Positions 16,519 through 25,672 of a DNA stretch of 64,000 nucleotides are shown one piece after another. Numbering within the stretch: the first letter of the stretch is position 1; each line of letters starts with the position of its first letter. Position numbers and translations under genes: made by a program. The DNA is from Polyangium fumosum (GTDB taxonomy: Bacteria > Myxococcota_A > Polyangia > Polyangiales > Polyangiaceae). The stretch lies in the NCBI RefSeq assembly GCF_005144585.1, contig NZ_SSMQ01000013.1, forward strand, positions 124,001-188,000, read 5' to 3'. The notes beneath the pieces are model-generated. The model was not told where the DNA came from and made no database searches. It saw nothing but the letters and a program-made list of their open reading frames with translations.

Positions 16519-17751
16519 TCAGGACGAACTGCCCTGGAGCAGACGGCCGATGGCGCTGTCCGCGAGCGCGGGGTCGAGGCGGCCGAGCGCGACCGTCGGG
16601 CCCTTCTGCGGCACGAGCACCACCCGGCAGCGCCCGCGCGAGGCGGGCATCAGGTTCGTCAGGGCGAAGTCGATCGCGATGGAGACGGCCACGAGCAGCG
16701 CGCCCATCCCGAGCAGATCCGGCGAGCCCGCGCGCGCACCGTCGACGAAGAGCGAGACGCCGATGTAGCTGCCGATCGCCAGCGCGAAGAGGCCTGCGTA
16801 CATCGCGAGCCGCGGATACCGCACCTCGCGGGCCACGCGCGTGAGCCCCTCGACCGGGAAGACCATCTCCCGCTCGCGCACCGTTCGTCCGAGCAGCTCC
16901 GTCTTCGCGAGCACCGTGATCGAGCGCGGCGAGACCCGCATCTCCGCGGGGCAACGGTACCGGAGCACGAAACGCCCGATCAGACGGGCGAGCGGAAGCA
17001 CGAAGAGCAGCCCCGTCACGGCGAGCAGCACGAGCGCCAGAGGGCCCCGCGGCGGCGGGACGAGCTCGCCTGCGGCCGCGGCGGCGCCGGGGCTCCGCGC
17101 GTCCTGGAGGAGCGCGCGCACCACGGGATCACGCGCCTCGGCGGCGAGCGTCTTGGCCTCGCTCCGGGCCGCCGCCGACGTGCTCGCGCCGAGCGCCGCG
17201 GCCACCACGAGCGCTCCTGCGCGCCCCACGAGCGGCGCTGCGCCTTCGTCGGCTCTGCGTACGAGCGCCGCGGCTTCCCGCCAGAGCCCGTCTGCCTTCG
17301 GCCCGAGCGCGGCGTCTGCCGCGGAGAGCGCGTCGAGCGGCGTATGCGCGGCGACCCACGCGAGCGCCTCGATCACACGCCGCTCGGCTTCCACGCCTTC
17401 GGGCGGGGCGAGCGCGATGCCGCGGGCGAGCAGCGCGGAAAGGAGCGCGCGTGTCGCGGGCCCTGTGGGCTCGTTCGGGCTCCTTTCGAGCGCGGCGAGC
17501 ACGTTGCCGAAGGGGGTCTCGGCGTCCTCGGTGGAGAGCCCGAGCCGGGCGGCGGCGTCGCGGGCTCCGTCGGGCAGCGAGGTCCTTCGCTCGTCGGCGC
17601 AGGCGAATGCGATGGCGTGGACGAGGCGGGCCAGATCGTCGCCGCGCGGATGACCGGCGAGCTCGGCGAGGACTTCGGGGATTGGGGCGGAGGGCGCCGT
17701 GAGGCGACCCGGAGCCCCAAGCGTCGACTTGGGCGTTTGGTCGGCGGGCAT
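16519..17751 (-). CDS. Membrane protein with helical repeat N-terminus, unknown function
   Basis: The 410-residue protein starts MPADQTPKSTLG. The first 250 residues are soluble and Ala/Leu/Glu-rich, with HEAT- or TPR-like helix pairs. A transmembrane helix follows (PLALVLLAVTGLLFVLPLARLIGRFVL), then a small domain with RYRCPAEMRVSPRSITVLAKTELLGR, and then two more hydrophobic segments (LAMYAGLFALAIGSYIGVSLF; LLGMGALLVAVSIAIDFAL). The segment after the first helix reads like a small PH-like membrane-associated domain. It lies 110 bases downstream of the TonB-like gene on the same strand, so they may form one operon. The function is unknown. Confidence 0.7.
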   Translation of the reverse strand: MPADQTPKSTLGAPGRLTAPSAPIPEVLAELAGHPRGDDLARLVHAIAFACADERRTSLPDGARDAAARLGLSTEDAETPFGNVLAALERSPNEPTGPATRALLSALLARGIALAPPEGVEAERRVIEALAWVAAHTPLDALSAADAALGPKADGLWREAAALVRRADEGAAPLVGRAGALVVAAALGASTSAAARSEAKTLAAEARDPVVRALLQDARSPGAAAAAGELVPPPRGPLALVLLAVTGLLFVLPLARLIGRFVLRYRCPAEMRVSPRSITVLAKTELLGRTVREREMVFPVEGLTRVAREVRYPRLAMYAGLFALAIGSYIGVSLFVDGARAGSPDLLGMGALLVAVSIAIDFALTNLMPASRGRCRVVLVPQKGPTVALGRLDPALADSAIGRLLQGSSS

Positions 17752-17861
17752 GGCAGGCGTGCTCTGTCGCGCGTCGCGCGCGGGTCGACTTAACCGAACG
17801 CGCGCGCCCTGGCTAGTCTTCCGGGCTCTTTCGAAGGCGCGGTCGTGGGGGCCATCGCGCG

Positions 17862-19481
17862 TCAGGGGGCAGTTTTCCCGCCCTCTTCCGCGGCTTTTGC
17901 TTGTTTCGCGAGCTGCTGCTCGACGGCGCTCATGATGTATTTGAGCTGCTTGTTCGTTACGTGCGTGGTGGCGCGGACCAGGTCCCCTTCGGCGACGAAC
18001 GGCGTCGGCCCGAGCACCTCGAACCGGCCGAGGAAAGGAATCTCGACCTTCCGGAACCCCTCGACGATGGGCCCGAGCTCCCCGGCGTGCTTCTCGGCCA
18101 GGGATGCGTCCTTGTCCTGCGCCTCGAGCAGCACGTCCGCGCCGCCGTCGTCCGTGGGCGTCACGGAGAGCCGCATCCACTTGAACGTGTCGGGGATCTG
18201 GAACGGCAGGCCCGTGAACGCCCGGTGCGGCGTGACCATCGAGAGCGCGATCCCCACGCCGCTCGACTTGTTGAAGCCCTTCGTCGACTTCACCTTCGCG
18301 AGCTCGCCCTTCGCGTCGGCGGGCAACACCACGAGGATCCGTTTGCCCGGGACGAGCGCGAAGATGCGCTCGCCCTTGTCGGCCTTGGCGATCGCCGCGG
18401 GCACGGGCGTGTCGTCGAGCCAGTGGCCGGGCGGATGGCTGCGCTTCACGATGGCCTCGATCGCGGCGCGAATCTTCGGCTCGGGCACGTTGAAGTCCAT
18501 CACCGCCACGACCTTGCGCGAGTCGCGGAACTGCGGGCCGGCGATGAGCAGATGGTCGAGATCGCGGATGGGATCGATGGGCGTGTCCTTGAAGAAGGAC
18601 TGCCACTGCGGGATCCCCACGAGGATGCGGCTGAACCAGGTACCGAGCTCGTGCTTGCGGATCCTGTCGCCGGCGATGAGCACCTGCACGTTCGGGTTTT
18701 TCGAGGCGATATCCGCAGCCGAACCCGCGGCCGCGAGCGGATCCTTGAGCCTCGGGCCTCCCGCATCGGCGCCCGCGTCGGGCAGCTCGGCGACGGGCAC
18801 CGGGGCGGCCGCATCCAAGCCCGCATCCAGCTCCACCTTCGCGACCGCCTCCACGTCCGCACCTGCGTCCGGCAGCTCCGCGACGGGCGCGCCTGCGTCG
18901 GGCGCCTGCGTGCCGCCATCCGTAGCGAGCGGCGCTGCATCGGCGGTCCCCGCGTCCTCCGGCCCTGCGTCGTTCAGGCCTGCGTCCTCGACGTCGGCGT
19001 CGGGGCCTGCGTCCGGCGCCTCGGCGTCCGGGCCTGCGTCGGCCGGCTCCGCCTTCTTCTTGGGCTTGATCTCGGCTTGCTTCGTGGGTTCGGCGGAAGG
19101 ATCAGGCTCCGCGGCGGTGGGCTCGGGATCCGGCGCGGGCGCTCGGGTTTCTCCCGGCACGAGATCGAGATCGATGGGGATCACGACCTCGCCCTCCATG
19201 TCGACCATCTCGACCGGATCGCCGAAGAGCATTGAGAGCCAAGCGAACAGGCGCGTCGGGAGCAGCGGCAGATGCAGGAGGAGCGCGATCGTCAGGGCAA
19301 CCACGAAGGCGCGTGGAGCGGCCGCACGAATGCGCGAGAGGGCCGTGGCCGGCGCTTCTTTCGTGTCTGTTCGGCCACGGGGCTGCGTCCGCTGCTCCAC
19401 GGCCCCTACGGTAGCAGCGCCTCGCCGGGCGTCATCGGGCCGAGCGCTTCGTGGCACGTTCCTTTCAAGCGGCTTTCTCAT
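17862..19481 (-). CDS. TonB-like membrane-anchored protein with Asp-Ala-Gly-rich linker
   Basis: The 539-residue product starts MRKPLERNVPRS. A basic cytoplasmic segment is followed by one transmembrane helix (FVVALTIALLLHLPLLP), then about 170 residues of low complexity with repeated DAG/DAGA units and Pro/Ala/Glu. A C-terminal domain of about 270 residues follows (from DIASKNPNVQVLIAGDRIRKH). The N-terminal plan resembles TonB-type or gliding-related periplasm-spanning proteins, but the C-terminal domain is not a recognisable TonB domain. The linker would be extended and acidic. Start 19481 is chosen at the first Met before the basic segment; an upstream in-frame start at 19562 is less protein-like. 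It is divergent from the L,D-transpeptidase gene. Confidence 0.72.
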   Translation of the reverse strand: MRKPLERNVPRSARPDDARRGAATVGAVEQRTQPRGRTDTKEAPATALSRIRAAAPRAFVVALTIALLLHLPLLPTRLFAWLSMLFGDPVEMVDMEGEVVIPIDLDLVPGETRAPAPDPEPTAAEPDPSAEPTKQAEIKPKKKAEPADAGPDAEAPDAGPDADVEDAGLNDAGPEDAGTADAAPLATDGGTQAPDAGAPVAELPDAGADVEAVAKVELDAGLDAAAPVPVAELPDAGADAGGPRLKDPLAAAGSAADIASKNPNVQVLIAGDRIRKHELGTWFSRILVGIPQWQSFFKDTPIDPIRDLDHLLIAGPQFRDSRKVVAVMDFNVPEPKIRAAIEAIVKRSHPPGHWLDDTPVPAAIAKADKGERIFALVPGKRILVVLPADAKGELAKVKSTKGFNKSSGVGIALSMVTPHRAFTGLPFQIPDTFKWMRLSVTPTDDGGADVLLEAQDKDASLAEKHAGELGPIVEGFRKVEIPFLGRFEVLGPTPFVAEGDLVRATTHVTNKQLKYIMSAVEQQLAKQAKAAEEGGKTAP

Positions 19482-19630
19482 CCCTTTTGCAGAGAACTGG
19501 ATCGACGATGCAGGAACGGGTACGAAGACCCCCGAGCCCGTCTGGTCGGGAAGACGAGGCACTTTTTTCGGCGATGGGAAGCTCTCCAGTGGATCGGCCT
19601 CGGCGTGAACAAGATCGGCCCCGCGTGGCG

Positions 19631-21487
19631 ATGAACTCCCGCGTGCCGGCGGGTCGCGAGCCTGCGCCCCCGCCTCCTCCCGAGGCGAAGGCGCCCTCCA
19701 CGCTCGTGGCGAGTGCTCTCGGCTTCGCGGTGGCGGCGGGCCTCGCGAGCGCCGTCGCGTGGGCCAGCGGCTGCCATGGGGATGCGCCGCCCGGCGCGTC
19801 GGTCGACAAGCCCACGCGCACGACCCAGCTCCCCGCCCCTCCTCCCACGACGCCCCCGGCGCCGAAGGGCTCCGCGCGGGTCGCGACGGCGACGCCGGCC
19901 GACACCCGCGACGCGGGCGCCGACGCCGCCGAAGACGCGAGCCCTGCGGTCGCGGAGGCTGAGAAGCCGTACACCGGCCCGCTCCTCGGAGCGCTGGCGG
20001 TGCAGACGCCGGTGTATCCGACGATGGAGTCGAGCAAGAAGCGGCTCGGCTACATCCGGCTCGGCGGCAAGGTCCCGGTCGATCCGAACCCCACGAAGAA
20101 CGCTTCGTGCCAGCAGGGTTGGTACCGCTTGCTCGACGGCGGCTACGTCTGCGGCAAGTACTCCACGACGGATCTCTCGAACCCCCAGGTTCGGATGGGG
20201 ATTACGTCGCCGAACCTCGAAGAGGTGCTGCCGTACCGCTACGCCTACAACACGGCGCATGGCACGCCGCTCTACCGATCGGTCCCCTCGAAGGAGGACA
20301 TGATCAAGTACGAGCCGTACCTCGAGATGGCGAAGAAGGCGCGCCGCAAGAAGAAGGCCGAAGAGGAGGCCGAGAGCGCGGCCAAGGACGAGGCGGCGAA
20401 GGATCAAACGGCGTCGGCTGCGGCCACACCTTCGGCGAGCACCTCGGCTGCGGCCGACACCACGGCGGTTCCGGCGGTCCAGGAAGGCGCTCCGAGCGCG
20501 CCTGCGCCGATGCCTTCGGCCGAGGTCGCGGCGATGCTCGACGCGGGGCCTGCGATCGAGGAGCCGGCGAAGCCTTGGTGGCAGCAGCTCGAGCCGGGCA
20601 AGCCCGTCAACGTCACGCTGAAGGAGCTCGAGTCCGAGGCGGACGGCACCGTCGCCAAGCGCATGGTGAAGGGCTTCTTCGTCGCGGTGGACAAGACGTT
20701 CTCGTGGAACAGCCGGACTTGGTACAAGACCACGGCGGGCCTCGTCGCGCCGAGCGACCGCATGTACATCGTGAAGCCTCCGGCCTCGCAGGGCATCGAC
20801 GTCCCCGAGGGCGTGAAGCAGGTCGGCTTCATCCTCGCGACGAAGTCGTCGAAGTTCGAGATCGACGACGAGCAGAAGAACGTGAAGGTGAAGGGCCCGG
20901 CGCCTCGCTTCACCGCGGTCGGGCTCACGGGCGTCACGGCGACGGTGAAGTCGGTCGTGTACCGGCAGACCACCGAGGGCTGGTGGATGAAGGGCGTCGA
21001 CGCCACGTACACCGAGCCGGGCTCGCCGCCGGCGGACCTCGCGCCGGGCGAGAAGTGGCTCGACGTGAACATCACGCGCAAGACGATCGTCGCGTTCGAG
21101 GGCGACAAGCCTGTGTACGCGGCGCTCGTGTCGCCGGGGCGCAAGTCGACGAACAAGGCGAAGGATCACTCGACGATCAAGGGCACGTTCCGGATCCGCG
21201 AGAAGCACATCGCGGTGACGATGGACGGTGACGGCACGGTCGCGGGCGACCTGCCGTACAGCATCGAGGACGTCCCCTACGTCGCGTACTTCGAGGGCTC
21301 GTACGCGCTGCATGGTGCTTTCTGGCACTCGAACTTCGGCCGCGAGATGAGCCACGGGTGCGTGAACCTCTCCCCGCTCGACGCGAAGAAGATCTTCTTC
21401 TGGAGCGAGCCTCGCCTCCCCCGCGGCTGGCACGCGGTCTGGTCCACGCCCGACAACCGCGGCACGCTCGTGGTCGTCCACGAGTAA
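19631..21487 (+). CDS. L,D-transpeptidase (YkuD domain) lipoprotein-like envelope protein
   Basis: The 618-residue product has a hydrophobic export segment (LVASALGFAVAAGLASAVAWASGC), a Pro/Ala/Asp-rich linker, an SH3-like segment (about 120-220), a Lys/Glu/Ala-rich coiled region, and a C-terminal YkuD domain. The catalytic motif is HGAFWHSNFGREMSHGCVNL with nucleophile Cys577. It should form 3-3 cross-links in peptidoglycan or attach proteins to it. The export segment ends in GC and may be a lipoprotein signal. ATG 19631 is the closest start to that segment. A covarying hairpin element (21536-21640) follows the gene. Confidence 0.88.
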   Translation: MNSRVPAGREPAPPPPPEAKAPSTLVASALGFAVAAGLASAVAWASGCHGDAPPGASVDKPTRTTQLPAPPPTTPPAPKGSARVATATPADTRDAGADAAEDASPAVAEAEKPYTGPLLGALAVQTPVYPTMESSKKRLGYIRLGGKVPVDPNPTKNASCQQGWYRLLDGGYVCGKYSTTDLSNPQVRMGITSPNLEEVLPYRYAYNTAHGTPLYRSVPSKEDMIKYEPYLEMAKKARRKKKAEEEAESAAKDEAAKDQTASAAATPSASTSAAADTTAVPAVQEGAPSAPAPMPSAEVAAMLDAGPAIEEPAKPWWQQLEPGKPVNVTLKELESEADGTVAKRMVKGFFVAVDKTFSWNSRTWYKTTAGLVAPSDRMYIVKPPASQGIDVPEGVKQVGFILATKSSKFEIDDEQKNVKVKGPAPRFTAVGLTGVTATVKSVVYRQTTEGWWMKGVDATYTEPGSPPADLAPGEKWLDVNITRKTIVAFEGDKPVYAALVSPGRKSTNKAKDHSTIKGTFRIREKHIAVTMDGDGTVAGDLPYSIEDVPYVAYFEGSYALHGAFWHSNFGREMSHGCVNLSPLDAKKIFFWSEPRLPRGWHAVWSTPDNRGTLVVVHE

Positions 21488-21535
21488 CCCTCCGGAAAAC
21501 CAGAAACCCGGGCCTCCCCGGTCCACCTGGACGTA

Positions 21536-21640
21536 TTCTGCCGAGCCAGCAGCCCCCCCGCCGGGTAGGCCCGAACGAAGCGAAGCGGAGTTGAGGGCCG
21601 GAGGGTGTGGGCCATCGAGCCCACACCCTCCTTAACAACT
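21536..21640 (+). repeat. 3'-end element, copy B1
   Basis: About 100 bases that recur in inverted orientation at 42840-42945, both times just downstream of a gene and in the same orientation relative to that gene. Shared blocks are GCCGGGTAGGCCCGAACGAA, a following AGCGGAGT-like block, GAGGGCCG, and a terminal hairpin with loop CATCGA. The stem bases differ between the copies but remain fully paired. Confidence 0.8.
21600..21631 (+). terminator. 13-bp hairpin, likely terminator of the L,D-transpeptidase gene
   Basis: GGAGGGTGTGGGC (21600-21612), loop CATCGA, and GCCCACACCCTCC (21619-21631) form a perfect 13-bp stem followed by a T-containing stretch. It forms the 3' end of element B1. Confidence 0.65.
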
Positions 21641-21679
21641 TGACTTGGGGCGGAGTGTCGAACAGTTGTTGAGGCCGTC

Positions 21680-22696
21680 ATGGACCAGTTCTCGGCCCAC
21701 CTCGATCGCGGGTGGGATCTCGTACAGCGTGGGGATACCCGCGGCGCCGAGGCTTCGGCGCGCCGAGCGCTGGAGCTCGATCCCAACTCTCCTGAGGCGC
21801 ACAACCTCCTCGGGTACGTCGCGGCCCTCGAAGGGGACGGCGAGGAGGCGATCGAGAACTACCGGCAGGCCATCGCCCTCGACGACACGTACCTGGAGGC
21901 GATGCTCAACGCCGCCGAGGTCTACATTCACCCGCTCGGGGAGTACGACCAGGCGATCGAGATGTGCGACCAGGCGCTCGATCTCGCCGAGGTCGACGAG
22001 GAGATCATCGACGCGCTCCTCCTCAAGTTCGATGCCCTGCTCGCGAAGGGGGATACGGACGAGGCGGCGCGGGTCGTCGAGCGGATCCCGAGCGGGCCTT
22101 ACGACAACCCGAATCACACCTTCCTCGTCGGGCGCGCGCTTTACGAGATCGGGCAGACGGAGCGGGCCGCGCGGCTCGTGGAAGAGGCGGCGATGAAGGA
22201 TCCGCGGCACGTCGAGGCGTACTACTACCTCGGGCTCGTACGCGACGAGCGTGGTGACATGCGCGGCGCGACGCAGGCGTTTTTGCATGCGCGCGAGCTC
22301 GACATCGAGATGGGGCTGCCTCCGTGGGCGCCCGGCCGTGAGGCGTTTGCCGGGCTCGCGCAGAAGGCGATCGCCGGGCTGAATCCGGTCCTGCGCCGGT
22401 ACGTCGACGCCGCCGATGTGTACGTCTCCGACGTCCCCGGCATGGAGCTCGTCGCCGAGGGCGTCGATCCGCGGGCGCTCGTCCTGCTCGATGGGCTCCT
22501 CTCCGACGATCTCTCCCGCGGCGGCCGCGCGGATGCGCCTTGTGCGCGGATCTTCGTGTATGCCATCAACGTCGCCCGGCTCGCGGGCAGCGTCGAGGGC
22601 ATCGAGCGGGAGATCAGCTTGGCGCTCGAACGCGAGATCACCGCGACGTTCCTCGAGGCCGAGCAGGCCGAACGCCCCGAGAGCGAGCTCAACTGA
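21680..22696 (+). CDS. TPR protein with a degenerate zincin-like metallopeptidase domain
   Basis: The 338-residue protein has at least four TPR-like helix pairs in residues 1-200 (RRALELDPNSPEAHNLLGYVAALEGD and similar). The C-terminal part (about 235-330) matches the layout I know from the short zincin-like metallopeptidase family (PF06262 type). The matching pieces are VYVSDVP, then VDPRALVLLDGLLSDD, a strand ARIFVYAINVARL, and a helix ending LEREITATF where HExxHxF is expected. Both zinc His residues are replaced (REITATF), so the domain is probably non-catalytic. There is no signal peptide. The start is ATG 21680; a small membrane protein gene follows after 19 bases. Confidence 0.78.
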   Translation: MDQFSAHLDRGWDLVQRGDTRGAEASARRALELDPNSPEAHNLLGYVAALEGDGEEAIENYRQAIALDDTYLEAMLNAAEVYIHPLGEYDQAIEMCDQALDLAEVDEEIIDALLLKFDALLAKGDTDEAARVVERIPSGPYDNPNHTFLVGRALYEIGQTERAARLVEEAAMKDPRHVEAYYYLGLVRDERGDMRGATQAFLHARELDIEMGLPPWAPGREAFAGLAQKAIAGLNPVLRRYVDAADVYVSDVPGMELVAEGVDPRALVLLDGLLSDDLSRGGRADAPCARIFVYAINVARLAGSVEGIEREISLALEREITATFLEAEQAERPESELN

Positions 22697-22715
22697 CGCG
22701 CGGGGATCGTTCGCC

Positions 22716-23207
22716 ATGTGTGCCGCCCCCGAGAGGCCTGTGAGGCCCGTATCCGCCCGAAGGCGTGGCCGCTCGGTCGCGGGAGCGATTTATTACGGCA
22801 TCATCGGCGCCACCTGCCTCGCGGGCACCATCCAGATCTCCGTCCAGGTGTTCTTCACGGACCACCCCCCTTCCCCGTACGGCGGTTGCCATGAGGGGCT
22901 CCGGGCCCTCGTCGGGTCCGTCGATCGGGCGCGGGCGGCGGCCCCCGGAACGGACGGCGAAGACGGGGCGATCGCGCGTTTCCGGGCGGCGCTCGAGCCC
23001 GAGTGGCAGTACTTCGACGGCGTCGCGACCACCTGCAAGGGGTCGGCGAAGGACGAGGGCGCTCTCGACGCCATCGAGCGGCTCCGCTATGCGGAGGAAC
23101 ATGCAGCGCGGCGGGAGGCTTCGGACCTGGCCCCGCTGCGGCGCCAGGTGCAGGAGATCGTGAACACCGATCTCGCCCAAGCCGGCGCACCCCCCAAAGG
23201 CCCCTGA
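22716..23207 (+). CDS. Single-span membrane protein, unknown function
   Basis: The 163-residue product starts at ATG 22716. An Arg-rich N-terminus is followed by one helix (SVAGAIYYGIIGATCLAGTIQISVQVFF) and a periplasmic or cytoplasmic helical domain with two cysteines (YGGCHEGL, TTCKGSA) that may form a disulfide. The disulfide would place the domain outside the cytoplasm. It sits between the TPR gene and the helicase gene with short gaps on the same strand. No family is recognised. Confidence 0.65.
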   Translation: MCAAPERPVRPVSARRRGRSVAGAIYYGIIGATCLAGTIQISVQVFFTDHPPSPYGGCHEGLRALVGSVDRARAAAPGTDGEDGAIARFRAALEPEWQYFDGVATTCKGSAKDEGALDAIERLRYAEEHAARREASDLAPLRRQVQEIVNTDLAQAGAPPKGP

Positions 23208-23225
23208 TATCCAGAGCGGCGACGA

Positions 23226-25496
23226 ATGACAGACCAGAATCCCACCTCCCAGGGCGCGAACGCCTCCGAGGCTCGCACGAGTGATCCCACAGCGGCCGGC
23301 CAGGCGGCCGCGACCGCGCCGACCTTCGACGTCTTGCCCCTCTCGGCCGAGCTGCGCGAGACGCTGGCCGAGATCGGCTACGTGAACCCCACGCCGGTGC
23401 AGGTCGCCGTGTGGGAGCCCGCGACGCGCGGGCGCGACGCCGTCGTGCAAGCGCGCACGGGCACCGGCAAGACGGCGGCCTTCGGGCTGCCGATCGTCGA
23501 TCACCTCGTCAAGCGCTCGGCCGCGCACGTGCAAGTCTTGGCGCTCTGCCCCACGCGCGAGCTCGCGCTGCAGGTGACGGCCGAGATCGAGCGGCTCGGC
23601 AAGCGCAAGGGCGTGCGCGTCGTGCCCGTGTACGGCGGCGCGCCGATGCCGCGCCAGATCGACGCGATCGCCGCGGGCGCGCAGGTCATCGTGGGCACGC
23701 CCGGCCGCGTGCTCGATCACCTGCGCCGCGGCACGCTCGATCCGAAGAACCTCCGCCTGCTCGTGCTGGACGAGTGCGACGAGATGCTCTCGATGGGCTT
23801 CGAGCGTGAGCTCAGCGCGATCCTCGAGCGTTTGCCCGAGAACCGCCAGACGCTCCTCTTCTCGGCCACCTTGCCGCCCGACATCGAGCGGATGGCGAAG
23901 AGCAAGCTCAAGAACCCCGAGTTCGTCACGCTCTCGGGTGACCACGTCGGCGCGCTCTCCATCGATCACTTCGTGTACATGGTCGCGGGCGACAAGCTCG
24001 GCGCGCTCATCCGCGTGATCGAGGTCGAGAACCCGGAGAGCGCGGTCGTCTTCTGCAACACGCGCGACGAGACCGAGCGCGTGGCGAACGCGCTGCAGCG
24101 TCAGGGCTTCGACGCGGACTGGCTCAACGGCGATCTGCCGCAGTCCGATCGCGAGAAGGTCATGAGCGCGACGCGCGAAGGTCGGCTCCGGTTCCTCGTC
24201 GCGACGGACGTGGCTGCGCGCGGGATCGACATCTCGCTGCTCACGCACGTCATCAACTACGACTTCCCGCAGGACGCCGAGGCGTACGTCCACCGCACGG
24301 GCCGCACCGGGCGCGCGGGCCGCACGGGCACCGCGATCTCCCTGATCGCGCCGCAAGACATCGGCGGCCTCTACCTCATGCGGCTGACGTACAAGATCCG
24401 CCCGATCGAGCGGCAGATCCCGACCGAGGGCGAGCTCAAGACGCGCGCCGAGGCCGACATCGTCAACATGCTCGTCGAGGCGTTCGCACCGAAAGGTACG
24501 CACCCGGACGATCTCTCCCTCGCGCGGCGCATCCTCTCGCACGACGCATCCGAGCGGATCCTCGCGGGTCTCTTGCGGGATCACCTGGGCGCGCGGCCCA
24601 CGGCCAAGGACGAAGCGGCGGCCGCGCGACGCGCTGGTCCTGCGCCGAAGCGCGTCGAGGCGGCACCTGCCCCGGCGAAGGCCGAGACGAAGCCTGCGCG
24701 CGAGCCGCGTGAAGAGAGGCCGCGCCGCGAGGAGCGCGAGCCACGTGAACCACGCGAGGAGAAGCGCCGCGAGGAGCGCGAGCCGCGCGTGGCCGGCGAG
24801 GAGCGACCGCGCCGTGAGGAGCGCGAGGAGCGTCCGCGTCGGGAGGAGCGCGAACCGCGCGCGGCCGGCGAGGAGCGCGAGCCGCGGGAGTCGGGTCGTC
24901 GTTCGCGGAGTCGTCGTGAAGGTCGGCCCGAGATGCCGCGGCCGATCCGCGCGCGTGGCGGGGACGAGGTCGCGCCGACGCCCGTCAGCGCGGCCGATCC
25001 TTTGCCGCCGCCGAAGGCGCGCGCGGCTGTGCCGGTCCGTCACGCCGACTTCACGAGCTGGCAGCCGCCGGAGGAAGAGGGCGACGACGAGCCGATCCTC
25101 GGCGACGCGGCGCTCTCGGGCCCGCGGGACGTCGCGCGGGAGGTCACGCGCGAAGTGGGTCCGGACGATACGGATCCGGGTCGCGCGCAGGAGGGTTCGT
25201 CCGGGGACTACGCCGAGGTCTTCGTCAGCGTGGGTCGCCGCGACGGCGTCCGCGCGGCCGACCTCCAGGCGCTCTTGCTCGACCAGATCGGCCTCGACAA
25301 GGCCGATGTCAAGCGGATCCGCGTCCGCGAGCGCAACGCGTTCGTCAGCGTCCGGCGCAGCGAGCTCACGCGTGCGGTGACCGGCTTGTCGGGAGCGACG
25401 CTTGCCGGTCGCACCGTGATGGCCGAGCCGGCGCGGGAGCGCAGCGGCGCGGGCGGCGAAATCGACGCGGACGCTGCGGGCGCTGTCGAGCCCTGA
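23226..25496 (+). CDS. DEAD-box RNA helicase with RE-rich linker and DbpA-type RNA-binding domain
   Basis: The 756-residue protein has the full helicase core. It includes the Q motif region (PTPVQ), Walker A ARTGTGKT at 76-83, PTREL, TPGR, motif II as DECD at 182-185 (variant of DEAD), SAT at about 213-215, and HRTGRTGRAGR near 357-366. Residues about 490-567 are a low-complexity stretch of Arg-Glu repeats (REPREERPRRE and variants), probably disordered and RNA-attracting. The last about 80 residues (YAEVFVSVGRRDGV to VMAEPARE) match the RNA-binding domain of DbpA/CsdA-type helicases. It likely acts in ribosome assembly or cold-adapted RNA remodelling. Hairpin array A2 follows. Confidence 0.95.
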   Translation: MTDQNPTSQGANASEARTSDPTAAGQAAATAPTFDVLPLSAELRETLAEIGYVNPTPVQVAVWEPATRGRDAVVQARTGTGKTAAFGLPIVDHLVKRSAAHVQVLALCPTRELALQVTAEIERLGKRKGVRVVPVYGGAPMPRQIDAIAAGAQVIVGTPGRVLDHLRRGTLDPKNLRLLVLDECDEMLSMGFERELSAILERLPENRQTLLFSATLPPDIERMAKSKLKNPEFVTLSGDHVGALSIDHFVYMVAGDKLGALIRVIEVENPESAVVFCNTRDETERVANALQRQGFDADWLNGDLPQSDREKVMSATREGRLRFLVATDVAARGIDISLLTHVINYDFPQDAEAYVHRTGRTGRAGRTGTAISLIAPQDIGGLYLMRLTYKIRPIERQIPTEGELKTRAEADIVNMLVEAFAPKGTHPDDLSLARRILSHDASERILAGLLRDHLGARPTAKDEAAAARRAGPAPKRVEAAPAPAKAETKPAREPREERPRREEREPREPREEKRREEREPRVAGEERPRREEREERPRREEREPRAAGEEREPRESGRRSRSRREGRPEMPRPIRARGGDEVAPTPVSAADPLPPPKARAAVPVRHADFTSWQPPEEEGDDEPILGDAALSGPRDVAREVTREVGPDDTDPGRAQEGSSGDYAEVFVSVGRRDGVRAADLQALLLDQIGLDKADVKRIRVRERNAFVSVRRSELTRAVTGLSGATLAGRTVMAEPARERSGAGGEIDADAAGAVEP

Positions 25497-25515
25497 GAGG
25501 GTATTCAAGCTTTTT

Positions 25516-25618
25516 TGCATCGACCGCATCGCGGTCGATGCACGAAAGGTCCAGGGCTGCGCCCTGGTTCGGGTCCAGGGGCGAAGAGCCCCTGGTCGGG
25601 GCCGGGGTGAAACCCCGG
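25516..25618. repeat. Hairpin-array repeat, copy A2 (half element)
   Basis: Four perfect hairpins in a row: GCATCGACCG and its complement (25516-25542, loop CATCG), CCAGGGC/GCCCTGG (25551-25567), CCAGGGGC/GCCCCTGG (25575-25595), and CCGGGG/CCCCGG (25602-25618). The order corresponds to one half of copies A1 and A3, without their core. It lies between two genes that run in the same direction. Confidence 0.8.
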
Positions 25619-25672
25619 CGATGCGCTGCGGAACACCCTCTGAGCCGAAATCGCGGTGATCTCCGCCCTTGA

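Noticed and set aside
25511-25542. Intrinsic terminator with a T run after the helicase gene
   Set aside because: The T run at 25511-25516 precedes the hairpin on the plus strand instead of following it, so it does not have terminator polarity for the helicase.
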